Positions 34,146 through 42,209 of a stretch of 64,000 nt of DNA are shown here, in pieces. A model generated the notes under the pieces. It made no database searches. It was not told the origin of the DNA and saw only the letters and a program-made list of their open reading frames with translations. The stretch's first letter is position 1; the number at the start of each line of letters is the position of its first letter. Source of the stretch: Porphyromonas crevioricanis (GTDB taxonomy: Bacteria > Bacteroidota > Bacteroidia > Bacteroidales > Porphyromonadaceae). Location of the stretch: contig NZ_FUXH01000002.1 in assembly GCF_900167225.1 (NCBI RefSeq), forward strand, positions 124,001 through 188,000, written 5' to 3'. The position numbers and the translations under genes are program-made.

Positions 34146-35302
34146 ACAAGAATAGAAAAACACTATTAGGGCTCATCCTTGTAGCTCTCGTTGTAGTAGC
34201 AGGCTACTTTGTTTGGAGAAATAGCCAAGAAAAAAACTCAGAAGAGAAAGAGATCGTCAAGATTGGGGTGATAATGCCCCAAACAGGATTTCTTTCTAGT
34301 CCTGGCAACAATGTAATTAAGGGGATTAATCTTTATTTTGAAGAGTTTCAGAAAGAACATCCAGATAAACAAATAGAGCTAATTTTTGAAGACTCTAAGT
34401 CAGATCCTAAAATTGGAGTTAATGCTATTAACAAACTCATAGAAATAGATGGAGCCAAACTTATTATTGGAGATATAGGAAGTCCTATTTTGCTTGCAAT
34501 GGCTCCCATTGCGGAGAAAAATCGGGTTGTGTTAATTTCACCAGGGGCATCCAATCCTAAAGTTAGGGATGCTGGAGACTATGTCTTTAGAATATATACG
34601 TCAGATGAATTTGATGGGAGAGTTATGGCTAACTACTTGATAAGTAGAAAAAAAGTAGAAAGTGTTGCTTTGTTGCACTTTAATAATGATTATGGTATAG
34701 GACTTAGCAAATCTTTTGAAGAATCATACAGCGCGCAAGGAGGACAAATTTCTTTGGCGTATTCATTTGAAGACTCAAGAGTTGATTTCCGTGAAATTAT
34801 TTTGAGAGTAAAGAGACAGGCAATAAGAGATTTATATTTTATTGGTAGTCCCAAACAGAATGCCAGCTTTCTTAAACAGCTGAAAGAACTAGATTGTACT
34901 TCTAACGTTTATGGAGTACTGAGTTTTGAAGACTCCGAATTTTTGAATATTGCCCGTAACTCATTTGATTCTGTAATTTATACTACTCCTTATTTTGATT
35001 TAAACGATGGACGGGAAATTGTTGAAAACTTTAAAAAGTCTTTTGCCGAGAAATATAGAGAAGTTCCAGATTTGCAATCAGCTCTTGGTTATGATGTCTC
35101 AAGTATTATTGCCCAAGCACTTGTAAATGGGCATTTTGAAGAGAATAACGTGAAAGATGAACTTTATAAAATTCAAGACTTTTTAGGGGTTACAGGAAGA
35201 ATAAGCTTTGATCAAGCGGGAGATGTAAAAAAAGACATTCTGATTAAAGAGGTATATGGGACTGGAGAAACGCGCATTCTAGAAGTATTGAGTGTCGACT
35301 AA
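34142..35302 (+). CDS. ABC importer substrate-binding protein, membrane-anchored, LivK-like
   Basis: 386 residues. A hydrophobic N-terminus (about 8-25, LLGLILVALVVVAGYFVW) with no lipobox Cys suggests a membrane-tethered periplasmic binding protein. The rest is a type I periplasmic-binding fold of the Leu/Ile/Val class: KIGVIMPQTGFLSSPGNN, the ALLHFNNDYG segment and DLQSALGYDVSSII. The AT content rises sharply after the first 100 bases or so. Ligand specificity cannot be read. It lies between the ATPase pair and a methyltransferase gene. Confidence 0.85.
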   Translation: MNKNRKTLLGLILVALVVVAGYFVWRNSQEKNSEEKEIVKIGVIMPQTGFLSSPGNNVIKGINLYFEEFQKEHPDKQIELIFEDSKSDPKIGVNAINKLIEIDGAKLIIGDIGSPILLAMAPIAEKNRVVLISPGASNPKVRDAGDYVFRIYTSDEFDGRVMANYLISRKKVESVALLHFNNDYGIGLSKSFEESYSAQGGQISLAYSFEDSRVDFREIILRVKRQAIRDLYFIGSPKQNASFLKQLKELDCTSNVYGVLSFEDSEFLNIARNSFDSVIYTTPYFDLNDGREIVENFKKSFAEKYREVPDLQSALGYDVSSIIAQALVNGHFEENNVKDELYKIQDFLGVTGRISFDQAGDVKKDILIKEVYGTGETRILEVLSVD

Positions 35303-35342
35303 ACAAGATATGCTAGGATTTTAATCAATTACAAACACTAAT

Positions 35343-36749
35343 ATGGATACTCGAAGATTCAAATCGGCTTCTAATCATGGTATAGAGTTTGGGGGGGGGA
35401 GAACCACATCATTTCATCAATCACTTCCTCATAATGGCATCTTAGAGCAATTATATACCATTCTTGTGTTATCATCATCCGAAGAAGTCAATATCTTAAA
35501 TGACCTTGCAAAGAAAAAGGAGGTCTATTATGACGATAGTATGGTTGAAGAATTATTTAGAAAAGCTGAATCCTCGTCTTCTGTGGCAAATACGATGTAC
35601 CTAAAGAATAAATATTTGTATATAACTACGAGGGGTGTAATGAATTATTTGAGACTGTATGAAGAACAGAGTAAAGGGGTTAATCAGGAATACTATAACT
35701 TTGAGGTTAGTCAGGTTAGAGAAAGGATTAGATTTATACTGTCGGAAAATCCTGAAGATAAGTTAAGTATAATATCTCTTGGGGCAGCAAACTCAGATAA
35801 AGAGTGTAGGATATTTAGAGATTTAGAAGCAGAAAATAGGAGTAGAATCCAATATATCCCTGTAGATATAAGTAACTATCTTGTTCATTTAGGGATAATG
35901 AATATTTCATCTCAAAAGGAAACACAAAATGTTAAAACTCAAGCAATAATATCTGACTTCTGGGCTTTATCCAAATATATTAAAGGGAAACAGGATGGAA
36001 TAAAGAATGAATTGTTTGGAAAAGGTCGGAGGTTATTTCTCCTCTTAGGTGGAACATTTGGAAATTATCCAGAAGGAGAGCTACTAAATGTTATTGAGAG
36101 CTTTATGGAAGTCCAAGATGAGCTTATTATAAGCGTGAAGTTAGCACAAATAGCCCAACCTGTTAGCAAAGAATATGAAGATTTGCCAGGAGACTCTGAA
36201 TTTCTTTTAGAGCCGTTAACCTACATACCTTTTTTTTATGGCTATGCTAGATATAAAAGAGATTTATTAATAAAAAGTGGAGGGGATACCATTTTGAAGG
36301 ATAATGATCCTCAAAAAAAATATGTATCAGTCATCCCTAAATCCATTTGTTATGCTCCCTATATAAAGGTGAGAACTCAAAATAATTGTTCCGTTGATAT
36401 GCGGTTAGCGTGGAGTACTCGATACATCCTAGAGGAAACAAAAGAATGGATCAGAAAATATATAAGTGAAGATGAAGATTACATTTTTACGAGTACAAAT
36501 GAGAGAATTTCTGAACATAAGGATGATTACGCTCTCTTCTTCCTAAAAAAGGAATATTACGATTATGGACCGACGTTAAGGGCTCTAATGCAAAAGTATT
36601 ATAGAGAGATTTATGAAGGTCATACTACACAATTAGAAAATATCTTTTCTTCTCCAGAGAGGTCCGGCTATTTATATAAAAAACTATCTAAAAAGGAGAT
36701 ATCTGGGTATAAAGTCATATCACGTTATATAAATAATCTTGTAAAATAA
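35343..36749 (+). CDS. SAM-dependent methyltransferase, EgtD-like (Methyltransf_33)
   Basis: A 468-residue cytoplasmic protein. Residues of about 142-153 (ISLGAANSDKE) fit the SAM-binding motif I, and LFLLLGGTFGNYPEGEL at about 229-246 fits the LGSTIGNF-type motif of EgtD (histidine N-alpha-methyltransferase) relatives. The acidic motif PVDISNYL fits motif II. The N-terminus has no clear family match. It could N-methylate an amino acid or a peptide-like compound handled by the flanking importer. Substrate, product and direction are unknown. It is AT-rich (about 37% GC in a 60-base sample). Confidence concerns the methyltransferase fold, not its substrate. Confidence 0.65.
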   Translation: MDTRRFKSASNHGIEFGGGRTTSFHQSLPHNGILEQLYTILVLSSSEEVNILNDLAKKKEVYYDDSMVEELFRKAESSSSVANTMYLKNKYLYITTRGVMNYLRLYEEQSKGVNQEYYNFEVSQVRERIRFILSENPEDKLSIISLGAANSDKECRIFRDLEAENRSRIQYIPVDISNYLVHLGIMNISSQKETQNVKTQAIISDFWALSKYIKGKQDGIKNELFGKGRRLFLLLGGTFGNYPEGELLNVIESFMEVQDELIISVKLAQIAQPVSKEYEDLPGDSEFLLEPLTYIPFFYGYARYKRDLLIKSGGDTILKDNDPQKKYVSVIPKSICYAPYIKVRTQNNCSVDMRLAWSTRYILEETKEWIRKYISEDEDYIFTSTNERISEHKDDYALFFLKKEYYDYGPTLRALMQKYYREIYEGHTTQLENIFSSPERSGYLYKKLSKKEISGYKVISRYINNLVK

Positions 36750-36751
36750 AG

Positions 36752-37144
36752 ATGGATGTTAAATTACTAAAAACTTTTTTAGAAGTCTTTTGGGTTTCCT
36801 TGATTTCCCTCTTTTCGGGGCATTTGTCTCAGTTATCTATAAACTTTAAAAATCCTATTGATTATCCTGAGTTAATAAAAGTCTTGTGTTTAGTATCCGC
36901 CATAGTCTTACTTACTAGATTCCGAATAGTCTACCATATGATTTTTGAACGGGCGGATAGGAGAAGAATTGAGGATGAAATATCCCAAAACAAGGTATTA
37001 GACATCAATAAATACTTTTCGGAAGAATGGGAAAACTCTAATCCTTCTAGACGAAGGTGGTGGGTATTAGGTATAGTTCTTTTATTTATATACATACTAG
37101 ATTGGAACTATTTATTATCATTGATACACTCTGGCTCATATTAA
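36752..37144 (+). CDS. Small membrane protein, unknown
   Basis: 130 residues with three hydrophobic segments (near 10-25, 40-58 and 108-124) and an intervening charged stretch RRRIEDEISQNKVLDINKY. No family is recognised. It starts 3 bp after the methyltransferase stop and overlaps the permease gene by 88 bp in another frame. The arrangement suggests it belongs to the same functional module. Confidence 0.6.
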   Translation: MDVKLLKTFLEVFWVSLISLFSGHLSQLSINFKNPIDYPELIKVLCLVSAIVLLTRFRIVYHMIFERADRRRIEDEISQNKVLDINKYFSEEWENSNPSRRRWWVLGIVLLFIYILDWNYLLSLIHSGSY

Positions 37145-37968
37145 TAGCACTCTCATTTAGAGGTCTCTACTACATACTCAGCTTCTTCCACATTGCCCAT
37201 GCAGTGTCTCTGACTCTGGCGGCGTATATGGTTTATACGGCGAGTGTGTTGTGGGGGGGATCGCTTTGGTTGGCTGTGCCACTGGCTATTGCGGTGGTCG
37301 TTTTGCTGATGCTGGGGATTAACCAGTGGGTGTATCGTCCGCTGAAACGACATGGTCTTGAGAGCTGGCAGATGATGATCGCTTCGCTGGGGCTGTACGT
37401 GGTGCTGCAGAATGTGATCTCCATGATTTGGGGGGATAGTACGCTGAGCTTTAGGACGTGGGAGATCAAGGTCGGGCACGAATTTATGGGAGCCTACATA
37501 ACCGATGTGCAGATCATCACAATCATGAGTTCGGTTATCTTACTATTTCTGAGCCACCTCTTCATGCAGCGCACGAGTATTGGGCGTCAGATTAAGGCTG
37601 TGGCCTCCAATCCTGAGCTCAGTCGCGTTCTAGGGATTTCTGAGACCAAGGCCATAGCCTGGAGCGTGGGGATTGGCACGGGGCTGGCTGCCTGTGCTGG
37701 GATTTTGATTGCGGCCGACATAGATATGACCCCGACGATGGGTTTCAACTGGTTGCTTTATGGTGTGGTAGCTATGATCATTGGGGGGATGGGGCGGATG
37801 CGCTACCTCCTTCTTGGAGCTCTCCTGCTGGCCACAGCGCAGCATCTATCGGCCTACTACATCGATAGCAAATGGATGAACGCCACGGCCTATATCATCT
37901 TGATTGTATTCCTCTACTTCCGCCCATACGGCTTTAGTGGCAAGCAACTCAAAAAAGCAGAGATCTAA
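37057..37968 (+). CDS. ABC importer permease, LivH-like
   Basis: 303 residues with about eight membrane segments. FHIAHAVSLTLAAYMVY corresponds to the LivH N-terminal helix pattern (NFAHGEFFMLGAY), and GRQIKAVASNPELSRVLGI is the typical cytoplasmic coupling loop. The ATG at 37057 lies inside the preceding gene. The first 30 residues (MVGIRYSSFIYIHTRLELF...) are unlike LivH, so this N-terminus may be a recombination scar at the junction between AT-rich and GC-rich DNA. It is followed by the LivM-like gene without a gap. Confidence 0.85.
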   Translation: MVGIRYSSFIYIHTRLELFIIIDTLWLILIALSFRGLYYILSFFHIAHAVSLTLAAYMVYTASVLWGGSLWLAVPLAIAVVVLLMLGINQWVYRPLKRHGLESWQMMIASLGLYVVLQNVISMIWGDSTLSFRTWEIKVGHEFMGAYITDVQIITIMSSVILLFLSHLFMQRTSIGRQIKAVASNPELSRVLGISETKAIAWSVGIGTGLAACAGILIAADIDMTPTMGFNWLLYGVVAMIIGGMGRMRYLLLGALLLATAQHLSAYYIDSKWMNATAYIILIVFLYFRPYGFSGKQLKKAEI

Positions 37969-38870
37969 TGGAGTATTTGCTACATCTGTTTGTGCTAATC
38001 TGTATCTACACTATTTTGGCACAGTCGCTTAGTCTAGTAGCAGGATATAGCGGTCAGGTATCTCTGGCGCATGCGGGCTTCTATGGTTTGGGAGCTTATA
38101 CGACCGCTCTGATGTCGATACACTGGGAGACACCTGCGATGCTGAATATCCCTGTGGCTATGCTGCTCTCGGGAGGCTTAGCTTGGGTTGTGGCTCGTGT
38201 GGCGGCCAAGACGGTCGATGACTACTACATCATCATCACTTTGGGCATTCAGGTTGTGATCTACTCAATCATGAATAACTGGCAGAGCGTAACCCATGGC
38301 CCCTTGGGGATACCTGGTATCCCAGCTTTCGCCATAGTGCCAGGTGTGGAGCTGGAGAGTAAATTCGCCTATTGCCTCCTTGGTATGACCTTGGCGGGTT
38401 TGGTGTGGGGCGTGCTACATCGGCTGATGCATTCGCCCTTTGGTCGGGTGCTCATTGCCCTCAGCGAAGACGAAGTCTACACGAAGAGCTTGGGCAAAGA
38501 TGTAGCAGGAGCCAAGACCGTTTCTTTTGTGATCAGCGGGATGCTGGCCTCTATCGCAGGTGTCCTCTATGCACACTACATCAGCTACATTGATCCGAGT
38601 AGCTTCACGGTGGATGAGTCTATTTTTATTCTCAGTATTGTGATTATCGGTGGCATGAGAAATTTGCTGCACATCTTTTGTGCAGCGGCTTTCTTGGTTT
38701 TACTACCCGAAGCACTTCGCTTTGTCGGAATGCCCTCGTCCATCGCAGCTAATATGCGGCAGATCTTCTATGGGTTAGCATTGATTCTGGTTTTCTACCG
38801 TATGAGAAGCACAAATCAAAAGCTCTCCATAAATATGGAAGTACAAAGAGATATCGAAAATAAAGGGTAG
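37968..38870 (+). CDS. ABC importer permease, LivM-like
   Basis: 300 residues, polytopic. YSGQVSLAHAGFYGLGAYTT is the LivM signature, and GRVLIALSEDEVYTKSLGKDV is the coupling-loop equivalent. It begins at the last base of the LivH stop codon. It completes the importer: two ATPases, one binding protein and two permeases. Composition is about 53% GC in a 60-base sample, comparable to the ATPase genes and unlike the AT-rich middle. Confidence 0.9.
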   Translation: MEYLLHLFVLICIYTILAQSLSLVAGYSGQVSLAHAGFYGLGAYTTALMSIHWETPAMLNIPVAMLLSGGLAWVVARVAAKTVDDYYIIITLGIQVVIYSIMNNWQSVTHGPLGIPGIPAFAIVPGVELESKFAYCLLGMTLAGLVWGVLHRLMHSPFGRVLIALSEDEVYTKSLGKDVAGAKTVSFVISGMLASIAGVLYAHYISYIDPSSFTVDESIFILSIVIIGGMRNLLHIFCAAAFLVLLPEALRFVGMPSSIAANMRQIFYGLALILVFYRMRSTNQKLSINMEVQRDIENKG

Positions 38871-38905
38871 GTTTTTTTTATGTATGACTTATATCTGTAA
38901 ATATG

Positions 38906-39193
38906 CTACCGTTGATATCTTTCGGACAATATCTTTTCTAAATTGGAAAGTCTGTAGAGTATTTTCCCTGCAATTTGGGTGTAGGGGATAACACCCCTGT
39001 CTCGATAGTCCTGCAAGGTGCGGGGACTGATAAAAAGGCGTTCGCAGACTTTTCGCCCTGTGAGGTAGATTTCTCCTCCGAAAAGCGGACGATGTGTCTC
39101 AGCAATCTCTTTCAGCCGCTTTGTCATCTCCCTGATGCCCGAAATGAGTTCTTTCATTTCGGGCGTTTCTCTGTTTACAATCTCGTGTTCCAT
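38906..39193 (-). CDS. HTH protein, excisionase/MerR-like (1)
   Basis: 95 residues with an N-terminal helix region, then a MerR-type or HTH_17 DNA-binding domain (EIYLTGRKVCERLFISPRTL, DYRDRGVIPYTQIAGKILYR). Bacteroidota mobilizable elements carry such pairs near the excision module. It is read on the minus strand, opposite to the cargo, 2 bp after the companion gene. Likely roles are excisionase or directionality factor. Confidence 0.8.
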   Translation of the reverse strand: MEHEIVNRETPEMKELISGIREMTKRLKEIAETHRPLFGGEIYLTGRKVCERLFISPRTLQDYRDRGVIPYTQIAGKILYRLSNLEKILSERYQR

Positions 39194-39195
39194 GG

Positions 39196-39474
39196 TTACT
39201 GTTTCTTGTGGTTAGACTTTGTGAGGAGTGCTTCCACATCCTCACGTTTGTAGTAGCACTTATGCCCAATTTGGATAAAGGGCAATACGGAAGTATCCCG
39301 ATAGTGCTGGAGCGTCCGTTTGCTGATATTCAGGATGCGACAGACATCCCCGTTGTGCAACAAGTCGGGGAGTTCGGGCTTCGTGCCGAAATGTTCTCTC
39401 ATGCAAAGAGCCAGTTCTTCGATGCTCTTTTTCAGTTCCTCCCAAGCGGAGGTATCAATGGCGGTAAATCTCAT
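39196..39474 (-). CDS. HTH protein, excisionase/MerR-like (2)
   Basis: 92 residues, related to the neighbouring protein: NGDVCRILNISKRTLQHYRD followed by VLPFIQIGHKCYYKREDVEAL. It has the same HTH type and the same direction. Its start lies 113 bp downstream of a promoter whose -7 box is TATATTTG at 39587-39594 (minus), preceded by a 25-bp block that is repeated at 53997. Confidence 0.8.
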   Translation of the reverse strand: MRFTAIDTSAWEELKKSIEELALCMREHFGTKPELPDLLHNGDVCRILNISKRTLQHYRDTSVLPFIQIGHKCYYKREDVEALLTKSNHKKQ

Positions 39475-39586
39475 ATTGGAATGCTGTTTTTGTTACTCTG
39501 TTTTTGTCTTTTGATGCAAATGTAGGAAGCCTCTCCATTCGTTCTTTCAGTCAGGGATAACCGAGGAAACAGAGGGAACTCGCAGG

Positions 39587-39652
39587 CAAATATAGAGGCA
39601 CATACCTACACAGAAAAGGCTTTCGGTTAAGTGCGTACTTGTGGCTTCGATA
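39587..39652 (-). promoter_or_regulatory. Promoter of the HTH pair with shared 25-bp upstream box
   Basis: Minus-strand TATATTTG (39587-39594) matches TAnnTTTG. Thirty-three bases upstream lies a 25-base block (39628-39652) identical to 53997-54021, where it precedes another TAnnTTTG box at nearly the same distance (34). The block is probably a regulator binding site shared by two mobile-element operons. Confidence 0.6.
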
Positions 39653-40006
39653 AGGTATGAAATGGCTTCCTATCCGATAAAAAAACGCAACTTGTTTCTC
39701 TTCCGATGCAAAAGGGTGCAGAAGTATGAAACCCGATGCTGTCGCTTGAGAGCAGTCTCTCTTTGTTCGATTCTTTTTTGAGGTGTTTTTGTCCTGATTT
39801 CCGCTCTATTTCCTTCTCTTTTTCGGAGCATTGTATAGCACCCGAAAGCAACAAACTCGCAAAGCTTGTCTTCTCATTCTCGGCTCTCTAACTTGGTTTC
39901 AGCATCCGTTTTCGGGTGAAAGTTCAAAATCAAGAAAAAAGAGGCAATGGGAACAATGAAAGGAAAAAGCCATCGGCAACAAAACGAAAACAGTTCACTC
40001 TTCTTC

Positions 40007-40036
40007 TTTCACTGTAAGAATATATATACAGTGAAA
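40007..40036. promoter_or_regulatory. TTTCACTGTA inverted repeat upstream of the primase operon
   Basis: TTTCACTGTA at 40007-40016 and its exact complement TACAGTGAAA at 40027-40036, with a 10-base AT spacer (arms centred 20 bp apart). This suits a dimeric repressor, such as one of the adjacent HTH proteins, controlling the primase/mobilization operon. Confidence 0.5.
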
Positions 40037-40166
40037 GGGAAAAGTGGAGAAATCTCTTTTTGTTCACCGAAGGGCAAACAGACTCACCCCTCCCGACCTC
40101 CGTGAGAGCACGCTTTTTCTCCTTTCACCGTTCTCCTCCTCTCTCATCATTTCATTCTATCGATTT

Positions 40167-41117
40167 ATGAAACCAAGATATTACGACATTCAAACCATCA
40201 AACAGCAGCCTATATCGGCTTACCTGAAATCCTGCGGTATTGCTCCTGCCAAAGAATACACGCACTATGCCCTTTATCATGCCCCCTATCGAAATGACCA
40301 CAATGCCAGCCTGAAAGTGGACTTTCGGCAAAACCTCTGGCACGACTACGGAATAGGTAAAGGCGGAAGCATCATCGACCTTGTGATGTTGATGAGAGGA
40401 TGCAGTGCTTACGAAGCCATGGCGCTTCTTGCCGATGAAGAGTTGTTTGACCAACAAAAGCGTGCCCCTTCCGCCTTTCATCGTTCAATACCTTCCCAAG
40501 CAAGTAATTCTCCATCAAATACAAGGCACATCCTCTCCATCGGTGAAGAGCTGCCCTCGCATTTGAAAAACTATCTCCAAGGGGTACGCAAGATAGACCT
40601 TGCCGTGGCAAGCCCTTATCTCCGCCATATTCGTTACACCATCGGAGGACGAGAGTACGCTGCTATCGGCTTTCCCAATCGTTCGGGAGGTTATGAGCTT
40701 CGAGATAATAGAAATTTCAAAGGGAGTATCGCTCCGAAAGATATTTCTCTGATTAACGGAGAATCCGATGGAGCACTTTGTCTTTTCGAAGGCTTTATCG
40801 ACTTCCTCTCCCTTCTCACGATGAAAGGAAAAGAAATCGCTCCTTGTCTTATCCTGAACTCGGTAAGCAATCTGCACAAAGCCGTGTCTTACCTCCAAGA
40901 AGCAAAAATCTTCTCGGTCAAAGCCTTCTTCGACAACGATGAAGCAGGGCGACAAGCTGTTCGTGCACTTCGTGCCACAGGCATAGAGGTGGAGGATATG
41001 AGCAGGTGTCTCTACCCACATCATAAAGACCTCAATGAGTATCACGTAGCCCAAAGTAAGCAACAACAAGAAGTACAACAAGTAAAGCCTGCCATTGCAA
41101 AACGTAGAATCAGATAA
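40167..41117 (+). CDS. Mobile-element primase/helicase-type protein with Toprim domain
   Basis: The start at 40167 (MKPRYYDIQTIKQQ) is preferred; the open frame extends back to 40044 without typical sequence. It has 316 residues. The N-terminal part has a primase zinc-ribbon-like segment (YHAPYRNDHNASL, WHDYGIGKGG). The Toprim domain is visible as LCLFEGFIDF and VKAFFDNDEAGRQAVRA. In Bacteroidota elements such genes support replication of the circular form. It is followed after 3 bp by the next gene, so it heads the mobilization operon. Confidence 0.85.
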   Translation: MKPRYYDIQTIKQQPISAYLKSCGIAPAKEYTHYALYHAPYRNDHNASLKVDFRQNLWHDYGIGKGGSIIDLVMLMRGCSAYEAMALLADEELFDQQKRAPSAFHRSIPSQASNSPSNTRHILSIGEELPSHLKNYLQGVRKIDLAVASPYLRHIRYTIGGREYAAIGFPNRSGGYELRDNRNFKGSIAPKDISLINGESDGALCLFEGFIDFLSLLTMKGKEIAPCLILNSVSNLHKAVSYLQEAKIFSVKAFFDNDEAGRQAVRALRATGIEVEDMSRCLYPHHKDLNEYHVAQSKQQQEVQQVKPAIAKRRIR

Positions 41118-41120
41118 GCC

Positions 41121-41573
41121 ATGAAAGAAGGATTTGATTTATCCCATTATCTGAACGTAGGGAAAGGAAACCAAGAGAAACAGTCGGAGCAATCCCAACC
41201 ATCCGAGTTCACCAAGCTCTCTTCGACATCTGAGCAAACACTGCCTTCCGAGTCTCTGAATGAAGAGAAGGACAACCTGAAAGCAGAGCAATCCGAACAA
41301 GAGAAGGAACAAGTGACACCAAGCATTCAAAGACGTATCAGCCAGAAGCAACGTAAAGAGAACTTGGAAAACTATCGGGAATCCTTTCTCGTTCCCCACA
41401 AAATCATCGACCGAAAGGCAACCTATCTCAGTCGCTCCACCTGGGAACGCTTGGAGTTCGTTGTCCGTCGATTGGGAGATTATGGTGCCAATGTTTCAAG
41501 TTTCTTGGAGTGCATTGCTCTCCAACACTTGGAAGAGTACGGAGACGACATAGAACACTGGCGCAAACTCTAA
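41121..41573 (+). CDS. DUF3408-like mobile-element protein
   Basis: 150 residues. The N-terminal half is low-complexity Ser/Glu/Gln-rich, and the C-terminal half (FLVPHKIIDRKATYLSRST, SFLECIALQHLEEYGDDI) resembles the DUF3408 family common next to Bacteroidota primase or mobilization genes, where a DNA-binding, partition-like role is suspected. It is spaced 3 bp after the primase. Confidence 0.65.
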   Translation: MKEGFDLSHYLNVGKGNQEKQSEQSQPSEFTKLSSTSEQTLPSESLNEEKDNLKAEQSEQEKEQVTPSIQRRISQKQRKENLENYRESFLVPHKIIDRKATYLSRSTWERLEFVVRRLGDYGANVSSFLECIALQHLEEYGDDIEHWRKL

Positions 41574-41689
41574 TCTCGGTATTCCGAGCCATCAGTAATG
41601 GAGTTGCTAATCGGCATTCTCAGAAGGGGGAAGAAGGGAGTGGTGAAAGCCAATCGTATCAGACGCAAAGGGTATTCATCGGTAGTAGT

Positions 41690-41725
41690 GCAAGACGTCA
41701 GTTTGTAGCCACAAACTGCTCTTGC
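41690..41725 (+). promoter_or_regulatory. Candidate oriT hairpin
   Basis: A nested inverted repeat: outer arms GCAAGA / TCTTGC and inner arms CAGTTTGT / ACAAACTG around AGCC. It lies in the non-coding 231 bp just upstream of the MobC-like and relaxase genes and is followed by tcctcactcg. This is the expected place and form of the origin of transfer in Bacteroides mobilizable elements. Confidence 0.55.
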
Positions 41726-41804
41726 CTCCTCACTCGTTGGTTCGGGAGGGGAGCCGTAATCACTTCGTTCTCATCGGCTGGGATGCCTTAATAAGCAAGT
41801 TAAG

Positions 41805-42209
41805 ATGAAACCAAAAACAGATAAAGAGAGAAGAAACAAGGGAAATAATAAGACCCGCATTCTTCGGATACGTTGTTCTGAAGAGGAACAACGAAAGATA
41901 CAAAAGCGTGCAGAGCAATCGGGAAAGAAACTATCCGAATTCTCTCGTGAGATGCTCCTGACGGGAGAGGTCATTGCCATCCCGAAGTTGGAGGCAAACG
42001 AACAGGAAGCTGTTCGAATTTTGCAACGCATCTCCCATTTCTTCACCCATATTTCTAACCTGATTAAGACGAAGGATGCCTCTTGGGCAGTGATGACCAA
42101 GAATCTTTCGCTCGTCTCATTGGAGGCTTTTAAGCGGTTTTATAATCCTCGCCATCGAGTTGTAGACGAGGTGTATGACATCTTAAAGATAGAGCGCAAT
42201 GATCGCTAA
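41805..42209 (+). CDS. MobC-like relaxosome accessory protein
   Basis: 134 residues, basic N-terminus. RIRCSEEEQRKIQKRAEQSG and LSEFSREMLLTGEV form the ribbon-helix-helix pattern typical of MobC/BmgB-type proteins that help the relaxase open oriT. It overlaps the relaxase start by 11 bp. Confidence 0.85.
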   Translation: MKPKTDKERRNKGNNKTRILRIRCSEEEQRKIQKRAEQSGKKLSEFSREMLLTGEVIAIPKLEANEQEAVRILQRISHFFTHISNLIKTKDASWAVMTKNLSLVSLEAFKRFYNPRHRVVDEVYDILKIERNDR

